From JAPKZH01 sp964537875 (lineage in GTDB: Bacteria; Acidobacteriota; Aminicenantia; Aminicenantales; UBA4085), in NCBI GenBank assembly GCA_964537875.1, contig CAZIDN010000055.1, positions 1 through 25,098 on the forward strand: a stretch of DNA of 25,098 nt, written 5' to 3'. Every line of letters begins with the position of its first letter. Position 1 is the stretch's first letter. Of the stretch, positions 14,184 through 21,598 are shown piece after piece. The notes under the pieces are model-generated. The model was given only the letters and a program-made list of their open reading frames with translations, was not told the DNA's origin and did not search any database. Both the position numbers and the translations under genes were made by a program.

Positions 14184-14978
14184 TTATTCCTTAACCCAAT
14201 TCGGTTTCCGCTTTTCTAAAAAAGCCGCCATGCCTTCCTGCCCTTCGGCGCTGATCCGGAGCTGGGCGATCATCCGGGCCGTGTATTCCTTGGCCTCATC
14301 AAAAGTCATCCGGGCCGCATTTTGGATCAGCTCTTTGCAGCTGGCCAGCGCTTGAGGGCCCGAGGACAGAAGCGAGGAGATGATCGCGTTCACGGCCTCA
14401 TCCAGTTTTTCGGCAGGGACAACGCGGTTGGCCAGCCCGATTTCATAGGCCCTTTGGGCCGAAATCCTTTCCCCCGTCAGAAAATATTCCCGGGCTCGCC
14501 CTTCGCCTATCCTCAGGATGACATAAGGCGAAATCGCCGCCGGTACGAGCCCAAGCTTGACTTCGCTCAAGCCGAATATGGCCTCCTCTGAAGCCACGAC
14601 GATATCGCAGGCCGAGAGAAAGCCGTTGCCGCCGCCGATGGCGGCGCCGTTGACGCGGGCGATGGTGGGCTTGGCCAGCGTGTAGATCTTGTGCATCACT
14701 TCGGCGATCTCCAAAGACTCCTGCAGATTTTGGTCGAAGGAAAAATGGATGATTTCCCGCATCCAGTTGAGGTCCGCACCCGCGCAGAAGGATTTCCCCG
14801 TCCCGGAGAAAACGACCACCCGGATATTCTCATTCTGCCCGGCCCTCTCCACGGCGTCGTCCACTTCCCGGATCAAGGCCGAGTTAAAGGCATTGTGGAC
14901 TTCGGGCCTGTTGAAAAGGATCCGGGCAACCCGCCCCTCCGTCGAATAAAGGATCGTTTGATAGCTCATACCGCTCAT
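14184..14978 (-). CDS. liuC: Methylglutaconyl-CoA hydratase (enoyl-CoA hydratase family)
   Basis: 264 aa crotonase-fold protein. It should interconvert 3-methylglutaconyl-CoA and HMG-CoA. The segments CAGADLNWM (65-73), GAAIGGGNGF (111-120, oxyanion hole) and FGLSEVKLGLVPAAISPYV (135-153, with Glu139 as the second catalytic acid) match LiuC/AUH-like hydratases closely. The first catalytic Glu of ordinary crotonase is replaced by Gly, which I recall is also the case in LiuC. The first of two nearby ATGs is used, with AAGGG upstream; the second (three codons on) is possible. It lies 14 bp behind the carboxyltransferase and touches the biotin carboxylase, so it is co-transcribed with the carboxylase. 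Confidence 0.88.
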   Translation of the reverse strand: MSGMSYQTILYSTEGRVARILFNRPEVHNAFNSALIREVDDAVERAGQNENIRVVVFSGTGKSFCAGADLNWMREIIHFSFDQNLQESLEIAEVMHKIYTLAKPTIARVNGAAIGGGNGFLSACDIVVASEEAIFGLSEVKLGLVPAAISPYVILRIGEGRAREYFLTGERISAQRAYEIGLANRVVPAEKLDEAVNAIISSLLSSGPQALASCKELIQNAARMTFDEAKEYTARMIAQLRISAEGQEGMAAFLEKRKPNWVKE

Positions 14979-14992
14979 CCAGCCCTTTTTTC

Positions 14993-16600
14993 TTACATCC
15001 TGAAAATGCCGAACTTATAGTCGGGGATCGGCGCATTCAGGCTCATCGAGATCCCCAGGGCCAGGGCCGCCCTCGTTTGCAGCGGGTCGAGGATGCCGTC
15101 ATCCCAGAGGAGCGCCGTGCTGAAATAGGGACTGGCCTCCTGGTCGTACTTATCGAGGATGGGCTTCATCATCTTCTCTTTTTCTTCTTCGCTCATCTGG
15201 ACGCCCTGCTCCTTCAGCCTCTTGATTTTCACCGTGACCAGGACATTGGCCGCCTGCTCCCCGCCCATGACGCTGATCCGGGAGTTGGGCCACATCCAGA
15301 GCAGGCGAGGATCATAGGCGCGTCCGCACATGGCGTAGTTTCCGGCGCCGTACGAGCCGCCGACGATGACCGTGAACTTGGGCACGTCCGCGTTGGCCAC
15401 GGCATGGACGAGCTTGGCGCCGTCCTTGGCGATGCCGCCGTGCTCATACTGCTTGCCGACGATGAAGCCGGTGATGTTCTGGAGGAAAACGAGCGGAATC
15501 TTGCGCATGGCGCAGAGCTCGATGAAATGGGCGCCTTTGAGGGAGCTCTCCGAAAACAGGACGCCGTTGTTGGCCAGGATGCCGACGGGAAAGCCCATGA
15601 TCCGGGCAAACCCGCAGACAAGGGTCTGGGCGTAGAGCTCCTTGAATTCCTGGAAACGGCTGCCATCGACGAGCCTGGCGATAATTTCCTTGATGTTGAA
15701 GGCCTTTCTCAGGTCCCTGGGCACGATCCCGTACATCTCTTCCGGGTCATAATAGGGGTCCTCTGGCTCGGCCTTATCGAGCTCGAACTTCTTGGGCGGG
15801 TCGAGGGTTTCGACGATATTCCGGGCGATCTCGAGGGCATGCGCATCGTTGAGAGCGTAATAATCGGAGACGCCGGAAATGCGGCAGTGGACATCCGCCC
15901 CGCCCAAATCCTCGTCCGTGACTTCTTCGCCGGTGGCCGCCTTGACCAGCGGCGGGCCTCCGATAAAGATCGTTCCCTGCTTGCGGACGATGACCGTCTC
16001 GTCGCTCATGGCCGGCACATACGCCCCTCCCGCCGTGCAGGACCCCATGACGATCGAGAGTTGGGGAATGCCCATGGCCGAGAGCCTGGCCTGATTGTAG
16101 AAGATACGGCCGAAGTGTTCCTTGTCGGGAAACGTCCCAGCCTGGTGAGGCAGAAAAATTCCGCCCGAATCGACCAGGTAGACGCAGGGCAGCCGGTTTT
16201 CCATGGCCACTTCCTGGGCCCGGATGTGTTTTTTGATGGTCATCGGAAAATAGGTTCCGCCCTTGACGGTCGCGTCATTGGCCACGATCAAGACTTCACG
16301 GCCGTGGACGATGCCGATGCCGGTGACCATGCTGGCCCCGGGGGCTTCGTTGTCATACATGTTATAGGCGGCCAGGGGGCTGAGCTCCAGGAAAGGCGTA
16401 TTGCGGTCAAAAAGCTTCTCCAGCCTTTCCCGGACAAGGAGCTTTTTTCTGGACTTGTGGAGCTCCCGGTATTTCTCCGGGCCGCCCTTCTGCGCTTCGG
16501 CCAGCTTCTCCTTGTGCTCGGAGACGACCTTCTTCATCTGGTCGAAATTCTGCTTGTACTCCGGACTCTGGGTGTCGATCTTGCTTTCGATTCTAAACAT
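14993..16600 (-). CDS. liuB: Methylcrotonyl-CoA carboxylase, carboxyltransferase (beta) subunit
   Basis: 535 aa, the full length usual for MCC beta. It transfers the carboxyl group from biotin to 3-methylcrotonyl-CoA. N-terminal crotonase-like half: TAGGAYVPAMSDE (189-201). C-terminal half: QNITGFIVGKQYEHGGIAKD (374-393) and GGSYGAGNYAMCGRAYDPRL (414-433), then LWMWPNSRISVMGGEQAA. These are characteristic of methylcrotonyl-CoA rather than propionyl-CoA carboxyltransferases. An AGGGAG ribosome site precedes the ATG. The 83-bp gap before it, the widest in the operon, contains a small GC-rich hairpin. Confidence 0.93.
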   Translation of the reverse strand: MFRIESKIDTQSPEYKQNFDQMKKVVSEHKEKLAEAQKGGPEKYRELHKSRKKLLVRERLEKLFDRNTPFLELSPLAAYNMYDNEAPGASMVTGIGIVHGREVLIVANDATVKGGTYFPMTIKKHIRAQEVAMENRLPCVYLVDSGGIFLPHQAGTFPDKEHFGRIFYNQARLSAMGIPQLSIVMGSCTAGGAYVPAMSDETVIVRKQGTIFIGGPPLVKAATGEEVTDEDLGGADVHCRISGVSDYYALNDAHALEIARNIVETLDPPKKFELDKAEPEDPYYDPEEMYGIVPRDLRKAFNIKEIIARLVDGSRFQEFKELYAQTLVCGFARIMGFPVGILANNGVLFSESSLKGAHFIELCAMRKIPLVFLQNITGFIVGKQYEHGGIAKDGAKLVHAVANADVPKFTVIVGGSYGAGNYAMCGRAYDPRLLWMWPNSRISVMGGEQAANVLVTVKIKRLKEQGVQMSEEEKEKMMKPILDKYDQEASPYFSTALLWDDGILDPLQTRAALALGISMSLNAPIPDYKFGIFRM

Positions 16601-16683
16601 GGTCCGTGCTCCCTAGGAGATGGCCGCCCTTCGCTCGCCCGGCAGCTTCGGCCGGCGTGTTCACAACGGCAGAAGGAATCAGG

Positions 16684-17076
16684 TCAAGCGGGGATGAACT
16701 TATAACCGTAATAAATGACCCCGGCCTCTCCCTCCGAATACATTTTACGGAATTCGAACGTCACTTTCAGCCCGATTTTGATCTTGTCGAAATCGCAGTC
16801 GACGACCTGCCCCATGACCTTCACCCCGTCGCTGAGCTCGACGATGGCCACGGCGTAGGGCGCCTGGTCGGCAAACTGGTGAGGCGGGACGCGGATGATG
16901 GTGTAGGTCAGGACCCTGCCGTTTTCGGCGAGTTTCGTCTTGGTAAATTCCCTCCAGCCGCAGACGGGGCAGACAAGCCGAGGCGGAAAGCTGACCGCTC
17001 CGCATTTTTTACACTTGCCCGCCTCCAGCCGATATCTTTGAGGAAACTCTCTCCAGGCTCTTGATGGCGTCGGCAT
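16684..17076 (-). CDS. DUF35 Zn-ribbon/OB-fold protein, partner of thiolase and HMG-CoA synthase
   Basis: 130 aa. Rubredoxin-like zinc ribbon with Cys22, Cys25, Cys36 and Cys39 (CKKC ... CPVC), followed by an OB fold (about 45-125; LTYTIIRVPPHQFADQAPYA, VKVMGQVVD). In archaea a protein of this family bridges acetoacetyl-CoA thiolase and HMG-CoA synthase in one complex with a shared CoA-binding site. Here it follows exactly those two genes, in the same order as in archaea. A GAGGAGGA ribosome site precedes the ATG, 13 bp behind the thiolase. No enzyme activity of its own is expected. Confidence 0.9.
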   Translation of the reverse strand: MPTPSRAWREFPQRYRLEAGKCKKCGAVSFPPRLVCPVCGWREFTKTKLAENGRVLTYTIIRVPPHQFADQAPYAVAIVELSDGVKVMGQVVDCDFDKIKIGLKVTFEFRKMYSEGEAGVIYYGYKFIPA

Positions 17077-17089
17077 GATCTTCCTCCTC

Positions 17090-18244
17090 TCAGATCCTCT
17101 CGAAAATATGGACCAGGGCGCTCCCGCCCGAGCCGCCCATGTTTTGCGTCATCCCGACCCGCGCTTTCTTCACCTGTCTCTGACCAACCTCGCCCCTGAG
17201 CTGTTTGACGATCTCTATGACCTGGGCGACACCCGTGGCGCCGACCGGGTGGCCTTTGGCCTTGAGCCCTCCGCTCGAATTCACCGGAATTTTCCCTGTG
17301 AGCGAGGTCAGCCCTTTTTGGACGGCTTCGCCGCCCTTGCCGATGTCGAAAAAACCCAGGGCTTCCGTCACGCAGATTTCGGCGATCGTAAAACAGTCGT
17401 GGACTTCGACGAGATCGATATTCTTCGGCTTTTTTCCCGCCATTTTATAAGCCTGCTGGCCGGCTTGGAAGGTGGATTCCAACCAAGTGATGTCTTTCCG
17501 GGAGCTGAGGGCGATCGTGTCGGTGGCATGGCCGCAGCCGGCAATCTTCACGAGAGGCTTCTTCAGCTTTCTGGCCGTGCTCAAGGAGCTGAGGATCACC
17601 ACGGCGGCCCCGTCTGTGATCGGGGAACAATCCAAGATTCTCAACGGATCGGCGACCAACACCGAATTAAGCACCGCGTCCACCGTGATCTTAAAAGGAT
17701 ACTGGGCCAGCGGGTTCATCGACCCGTTATCGTGATTCTTGACGGCCACCATGGCCAGCTGTTCCCTGGTGGTGCCGTACCTGGCCATATGGGCCCGGGC
17801 GATGAGTGCATACAGCCCCGGAAAAGTGATCCCATGAAAGCCTTCGTATTCCTGGTCGGCGGCCGTGCCGAGGGCGTAGGTGGCTTCGCTCCCGTCGACG
17901 TCGGTCATTTTTTCAACACCGCCGACAAGGACGATATCGCTCAAGCCTGAGGCGACCTCGATAAAACCCTGTCTGAGGGCCAGCCCTCCCGAAGCGCAAG
18001 CGGACTCGACTCTGACGGCGGGGATTGGAGTCTTGCCAAGGTAATCCGCCAGAAGGGAAGCGATATGCTCCTGGCCGATGAAAAGGCCCGGCGACATGGA
18101 CCCGATATACATGGAATCAATCCGGCTGACTCCGGCGTCTTCCAGGGCCAGAAGGGCCGTCTCCACGAAAATCTGCCGCAGTGATTTTTCCCACAGCTCT
18201 CCCCACTTGGTCATCCCAACGCCGATGACGGCGACTTCTCTCAT
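17090..18244 (-). CDS. Archaeal-type acetyl-CoA C-acetyltransferase (thiolase)
   Basis: 384 aa, thiolase of the SCP-x/archaeal subgroup. It condenses two acetyl-CoA to acetoacetyl-CoA or runs in reverse. Active-site features: nucleophile Cys83 in VESACASGG, His282 in VEVHDCFTIAE and His332 in GGLKAKGHPVGATG. The C-terminus has QNMGGSGGSALVHIF instead of the CxG motif of classical thiolases, as expected for this subgroup, which depends on a DUF35 partner. That partner is the next gene. A TAGGAGAG ribosome site lies in the 9-bp gap behind the HMG-CoA synthase. Confidence 0.93.
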   Translation of the reverse strand: MREVAVIGVGMTKWGELWEKSLRQIFVETALLALEDAGVSRIDSMYIGSMSPGLFIGQEHIASLLADYLGKTPIPAVRVESACASGGLALRQGFIEVASGLSDIVLVGGVEKMTDVDGSEATYALGTAADQEYEGFHGITFPGLYALIARAHMARYGTTREQLAMVAVKNHDNGSMNPLAQYPFKITVDAVLNSVLVADPLRILDCSPITDGAAVVILSSLSTARKLKKPLVKIAGCGHATDTIALSSRKDITWLESTFQAGQQAYKMAGKKPKNIDLVEVHDCFTIAEICVTEALGFFDIGKGGEAVQKGLTSLTGKIPVNSSGGLKAKGHPVGATGVAQVIEIVKQLRGEVGQRQVKKARVGMTQNMGGSGGSALVHIFERI

Positions 18245-18253
18245 GGCACTCTC

Positions 18254-19300
18254 CTACTCCGCCTTCCTGATTTTCCCGCGGAATTTGGCATAGACGCCGT
18301 ATTCCAGGTAGTTCTTGTTCTTGTCCAAGAAATCCCTGGTTTTTGGCGCCAGGTCTCTCGCTTCCTGGATCCGCCTGGTGACCTTGAAGATGAAACCGTC
18401 GCTTCCGGCCCCCGAGCCGTAGGAGACGATCATGATCATGTCTCCGGGCTTGGAAATATCCAGCGTCGCCGTCAATCCCAGCGGCGAAGACCCGGAATAC
18501 GTGTTCCCGAGCTTGGACACAAGCCAGCCGGGAAGAATTTGCTCCTTCCTGAAACCCAGGATCTCCCCGACTCTCAGGGGGAATTTTCCGTTCGGCTGGT
18601 GGAAGATGACATAGTTGAGATCAATGGGTTTTATTTTCGCTTTGGCCATCAGGCCCTTGGCCGCGCCGATAATGTGCTTAAAATACGCAGGATCGCCGGT
18701 GAACCTTCCTCCATGCCGGGGATAGTACTGGTATTCGCGCCGCCAGAAGTCGGGGGTGTCGGTCGTGTACGAATACGTCTCGATGGTCTCGGCTAAAACA
18801 TTCTCCTTGCCCACAATGAAGGCCGCCGCGCCGGCCGCTGCGGAATATTCCAGCGCGTCTCCAGGAGCTCCCTGAGAGGTATCTGCGCCGACGGCCAAGC
18901 CATATTTAATTTCCCCGGCCTTGACCAGGCCGAGCGCTAAAAACAAGCCTTCCGTGCCGGCCTTGCAGGCAAACTCCAGGTCGGCCGTGTGGACGTCCGG
19001 CGTCGCGCCGATCGCTTCGGCAACCACCGTCCCGCTCGGCTTGACGGCGTACGGATGAGATTCCGACCCGATATAGACGGCCCCGATCTCGGCCGGGTTG
19101 ATCTTGGCCCTTTTCAGGGCGTTTTTTGAGGCCTCAACGGACATCGTGATCGTGTCCTGGTCGGGCGAAGGGACCGATTTCTCCTCGAGCATCAGGCCCT
19201 TTTTATAGCTCGGGGCATCGGCCCCCCAAACCTTGGCGATCTCCTCGACTTTGATCCTGTTGCGGGGGATATAGGCCCCGTAGCCGACGATTCCGTGCAT
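18254..19300 (-). CDS. Hydroxymethylglutaryl-CoA synthase, archaeal type
   Basis: 348 aa, the archaeal length; eukaryotic and Gram-positive MvaS enzymes are longer and diverge in sequence. It forms HMG-CoA from acetoacetyl-CoA and acetyl-CoA, or cleaves it in reverse. Catalytic residues: Glu80 in YIGSESHPYAVKPS, Cys112 in LEFACKAGTEG and His234 in FHQPNGKFP. GDALEYSAAAGAAAFIVG and the N-terminal GYGAYIPRNRIKVEEIAKVWG are also typical. First gene of the seven-gene operon, with a strong AGGGAGG ribosome site. Its combination with the methylcrotonyl-CoA carboxylase and hydratase points to leucine or isovalerate metabolism rather than isoprenoid synthesis, though a double use is possible. Confidence 0.94.
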   Translation of the reverse strand: MHGIVGYGAYIPRNRIKVEEIAKVWGADAPSYKKGLMLEEKSVPSPDQDTITMSVEASKNALKRAKINPAEIGAVYIGSESHPYAVKPSGTVVAEAIGATPDVHTADLEFACKAGTEGLFLALGLVKAGEIKYGLAVGADTSQGAPGDALEYSAAAGAAAFIVGKENVLAETIETYSYTTDTPDFWRREYQYYPRHGGRFTGDPAYFKHIIGAAKGLMAKAKIKPIDLNYVIFHQPNGKFPLRVGEILGFRKEQILPGWLVSKLGNTYSGSSPLGLTATLDISKPGDMIMIVSYGSGAGSDGFIFKVTRRIQEARDLAPKTRDFLDKNKNYLEYGVYAKFRGKIRKAE

Positions 19301-19515
19301 AGGCGTCCTCCCTAAAGATAAATAAGACGGATAGCGATGAATAAGGACCTTTTCTGCATTCTTTTGAGCAATGAATACGCCAGGAGTACCTGCCCAAAAA
19401 CTAGAAAAACTATCCTGTCATATCTTCATTTTATAGTCAAGATATTTTAGGGCTGTAAGGATCCGGGTTGGATGGTTTGCAATCGATGCCTGAATAGGCC
19501 CCGATTCCTGGACAA

Positions 19516-19656
19516 TGTAATTTCAAGGAGGCGTTGGCATCGCCCCCGAAGCCCCCCATAGCAGAGGGGGGCCCCGTCAGCTTTTCGACGGGGGGAACCG
19601 CCGGGACTGGTTCCCCAGGGGGCGGGGGGCGATGCCAACGCCTCCTTGAAATTACA
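19516..19656 (+). repeat. Family A cloverleaf-like repeat, copy 2 (best preserved)
   Basis: A 141-bp element whose ends, 19516-19547 and 19625-19656, are a perfect 32-bp inverted repeat. Between them lie three hairpins: CCCCCC/GGGGGG around ATAGCAGA (19552-19571), CCCCGTC/GACGGGG (19572-19593) and GGAACC/GGTTCC around GCCGGGACT (19596-19614). The whole forms a four-way, cloverleaf-like fold. It is inverted relative to the copy at 6278. Where the outer stem differs from that copy (AAGAGG versus AAGGAGG context) both arms change together, so pairing is kept. Confidence 0.9.
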
Positions 19657-19690
19657 CATCGGTCCGCGGACTCGATAGAATTTATTGATA

Positions 19691-19719
19691 TTGAACCAGT
19701 TATCCTGCTTCGCTACAAT
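19691..19719 (+). promoter_or_regulatory. Promoter of the second ECF sigma operon
   Basis: TTGAAC (19691-19696), 17-bp spacer and TACAAT (19714-19719), about 75 bp before the GTG start. The GAACC within the -35 also resembles an ECF-type -35, so autoregulation by the encoded sigma factor is possible. Confidence 0.5.
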
Positions 19720-19795
19720 ATTCTTGGCCATGTCCGCTGAAATCCAATTTTATGGAACTTTCCTCCAAGCGATTTCGTCTATCAAGGTGGATTGA

Positions 19796-20356
19796 GTGAA
19801 ATTGGAAACAGTCATCCGAGAGTGCCTGGAAGGCAAAGAAGGAGCCTGGAATATGCTCGTGGACATGTACTCTAAAAAGGTCTTCAACATGGCCTACCAG
19901 TTCTCCGGCAGCTACCAAGAAGCCGAAGACCAGACCCAGGACATCTTCTTTAAGCTTTATCATCAGCTGGGCAAATATGATTTCGAAAAGAACTTCACGG
20001 CCTGGCTCCTGACCCTGGTCAAAAACTATTTGATCGACATGTACCGCAGGGCCAAATGGGAGAAGAGGCAGCGGGATGATTTCGACAAGCATCTCCATGT
20101 CGTATCGGGCATGGACAACCCCGAGTCGGGCCTCCAAGAAGATGAGAACAAAAAGATCCTTTGGCAAGGTCTGAACCAGCTGTCTTCTGACATCCGGATG
20201 GCGATCGTCCTCAAGGAGATTCAGGGCAAGAAATATGAAGAAGTGGCCGACATCATGAGACTGCCCATCGGGACCGTAAAATCGCGGATCAACAGGGGCA
20301 GGCTGCAGTTGGCTAAAATCCTTCGCGCCAAAAGGGAGAAAATCCATGGCCTGTGA
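19796..20356 (+). CDS. ECF-type RNA polymerase sigma factor (second)
   Basis: 186 aa. Region 2 spans about 14-85 (AWNMLVDMYSKKVFNMAYQF, EAEDQTQDIFFKLY and the WLLTLVKNYLIDMYRR helix). Region 4 spans about 126-178 (LSSDIRMAIVLKEIQGKKYE, helix-turn-helix EEVADIMRLPIGTVKSRINR). The GTG start is preceded by AAGGTGG at five bases. The gene overlaps the anti-sigma gene by 11 nt, which suggests coupled synthesis. It heads an operon with membrane proteins of LiaI/LiaF type, so an envelope-stress role is likely. It is clearly distinct in sequence from the sigma factor at 2703-3290. Confidence 0.93.
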   Translation: MKLETVIRECLEGKEGAWNMLVDMYSKKVFNMAYQFSGSYQEAEDQTQDIFFKLYHQLGKYDFEKNFTAWLLTLVKNYLIDMYRRAKWEKRQRDDFDKHLHVVSGMDNPESGLQEDENKKILWQGLNQLSSDIRMAIVLKEIQGKKYEEVADIMRLPIGTVKSRINRGRLQLAKILRAKREKIHGL

Positions 20357-20843
20357 AAAGATCCAGGACCTCTTGTCTCCTTATCTGGACGGCGAATTGA
20401 CGTCGGAAGCCAAGGCCGAGGTCGATGCCCACCTCTCATCCTGCCGGGAATGCGCCGAACTCCTCGCCCTTTTGAGGATCGCCGCCGACTCCCTGGCGTC
20501 CTTCCCCGAAGTCGAGCCTTCTCGGGACCTGAAGGCCAAGCTTTACGCCATCCCGGACCGGAAGAAAAAGCCCCGGTTTAGCCTCGACTTCCTGGTCAAG
20601 CCCTCCCTCCAGCCCGTCTTCACGGCGGCCACGGTTTTGCTCATCATTTTCTCTTTCTACATGTTCGGGCCCTACAAGAAGGACATCGACAAGTCCGTCA
20701 ACCGTCAGATCCACCGCGGCTACAGCCGGCTCGAGAAGCTGTACGCCAAGGCCGGGTCGGTCACCGACAGCCTGGGCGCCACCGCCGACAACATTCTCGT
20801 TTCCCTCAAAAAAATCAACCCCTTGGGAAAAAACGAGGAATAA
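20346..20843 (+). CDS. Zinc-finger (zf-HC2) anti-sigma factor
   Basis: 165 aa. The N-terminal anti-sigma domain has the ZAS zinc motif His29-xxx-Cys33-xx-Cys36 (HLSSCRECAELL), with an additional Cys3. One membrane helix lies at about 90-108 (PVFTAATVLLIIFSFYMF), followed by an extracytoplasmic tail of about 55 residues. It should hold the preceding sigma factor at the membrane until a signal arrives. The ATG lies inside the end of the sigma gene. The next gene follows after 24 bp with an AGGAGG site. Confidence 0.9.
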   Translation: MACEKIQDLLSPYLDGELTSEAKAEVDAHLSSCRECAELLALLRIAADSLASFPEVEPSRDLKAKLYAIPDRKKKPRFSLDFLVKPSLQPVFTAATVLLIIFSFYMFGPYKKDIDKSVNRQIHRGYSRLEKLYAKAGSVTDSLGATADNILVSLKKINPLGKNEE

Positions 20844-20867
20844 ATTTGATATTTCAGGAGGAATCGT

Positions 20868-21359
20868 ATGACTGAAAAAATCTTCATAGGGAAAAAACCT
20901 TACAAGTCTCCTGCGCTCGCTGGAATCCTCTCAGGACTTCCCGGGCTGGGCGCTATTTACAATGGCCAGTACGCGAAAGGATTTCTGTTCATTCTCATTT
21001 TTGCCGGCCTGATCTCCATGTCGGACCATGCCAGAGGGCCATTCCCCGGCCTGCTGCTGGCCGGCTTCATTTTCTTTGCAATTATCGAGGCCGTGCAGAC
21101 GGCCAAGAGCATCAACCGTCAGGCCCTTCTGGAGAATGAAGCAGAGAAAGAGCCGTCTGTGGAGAAAGAGCTTCTGAAAATCGGGCCTTCGGGTTCGGTC
21201 TTCTGGGGAATCGTCCTCATCGTCCTGGGCGGGATCTTTCTGCTGGGCAATTTCGACTTCATCAACTATGACCGGATCTGGGATTTCTGGCCGGTCGTTG
21301 TCATCATCGTCGGCCTGAAGCTCATCGTGGATTATTTTGCCAAAAAAAACGGGCATTGA
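20868..21359 (+). CDS. Four-helix membrane protein with LiaI/LiaF-like (DUF5668) C-terminal pair
   Basis: 163 aa. The N-terminal half has the SPALAGILSGLPGLGAIYNG turn and two hydrophobic segments (about 38-52 and 60-78), as in TM2-like small membrane proteins. A charged linker (about 80-108) leads to two more helices (about 110-128 and 138-155, FWGIVLIVLGGIFLLGN and WPVVVIIVGLKLIV). This second pair is the DUF5668/LiaI-LiaF-like module and reappears in the next gene. Such proteins occur with envelope-stress regulators; the molecular function is unknown. AGGAGG precedes the ATG. Confidence 0.82.
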   Translation: MTEKIFIGKKPYKSPALAGILSGLPGLGAIYNGQYAKGFLFILIFAGLISMSDHARGPFPGLLLAGFIFFAIIEAVQTAKSINRQALLENEAEKEPSVEKELLKIGPSGSVFWGIVLIVLGGIFLLGNFDFINYDRIWDFWPVVVIIVGLKLIVDYFAKKNGH

Positions 21360-21370
21360 GGGAGGACACC

Positions 21371-21589
21371 ATGGCCCAATATAAAAGAAAAGACCCTCTC
21401 ATTTGGGGCATCATCCTGATCGTCATCGGGCTGATCTTTTTGCTCGAGAGATTCGACATCGACGTCTGGGACTATACCTGGAAGCTCTGGCCGCTCGTCC
21501 TGATCATCTGGGGCGCCTACAAGCTCTACTACGGATTAAAGGAACAGAAAGAAAAGTCCGAGGACTCGACCAAGACTCCGGTCAAATAG
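21371..21589 (+). CDS. Small LiaI/LiaF-like membrane protein (DUF5668)
   Basis: 72 aa: WGIILIVIGLIFLLERFDID, WKLWPLVLIIWGAYKLYYG, then a short charged tail. It is nearly a stand-alone version of the last two helices of the preceding protein, which suggests duplication. I start at the ATG at 21371 with GGGAGG six bases upstream; a TTG five codons earlier is in frame but overlaps the previous gene and lacks its own site. Likely helps assemble or sense the membrane with its neighbours. Confidence 0.82.
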   Translation: MAQYKRKDPLIWGIILIVIGLIFLLERFDIDVWDYTWKLWPLVLIIWGAYKLYYGLKEQKEKSEDSTKTPVK

Positions 21590-21598
21590 GCCGCCGCC

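Larger units (their letters stand above)
19301..19795. other. Divergent intergenic region (495 bp) between the HMG-CoA operon and the second sigma operon
   Basis: Holds a perfect family A repeat (19516-19656) and a promoter for the plus-strand sigma gene. On the minus strand a TTGACT is present near 19436-19441, but I find no convincing -10 box for the HMG-CoA operon. No coding gene is supported; 19301-19430 is AT-rich leader without obvious structure. Confidence 0.6.

Noticed and set aside
16601..16683. A separate small gene or regulatory RNA in the gap before the carboxyltransferase
   Set aside because: Only a short imperfect GC hairpin is present, and operon spacing otherwise suggests simple co-transcription.
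15077..16705. A 542-codon open frame on the plus strand opposite the carboxyltransferase
   Set aside because: It is antisense to a strongly conserved gene, shows no domain of its own and is of a biased composition expected from GC-rich complement. The same applies to the long plus-strand frames at 12852-14087, 10888-11922 and 17075-17950.
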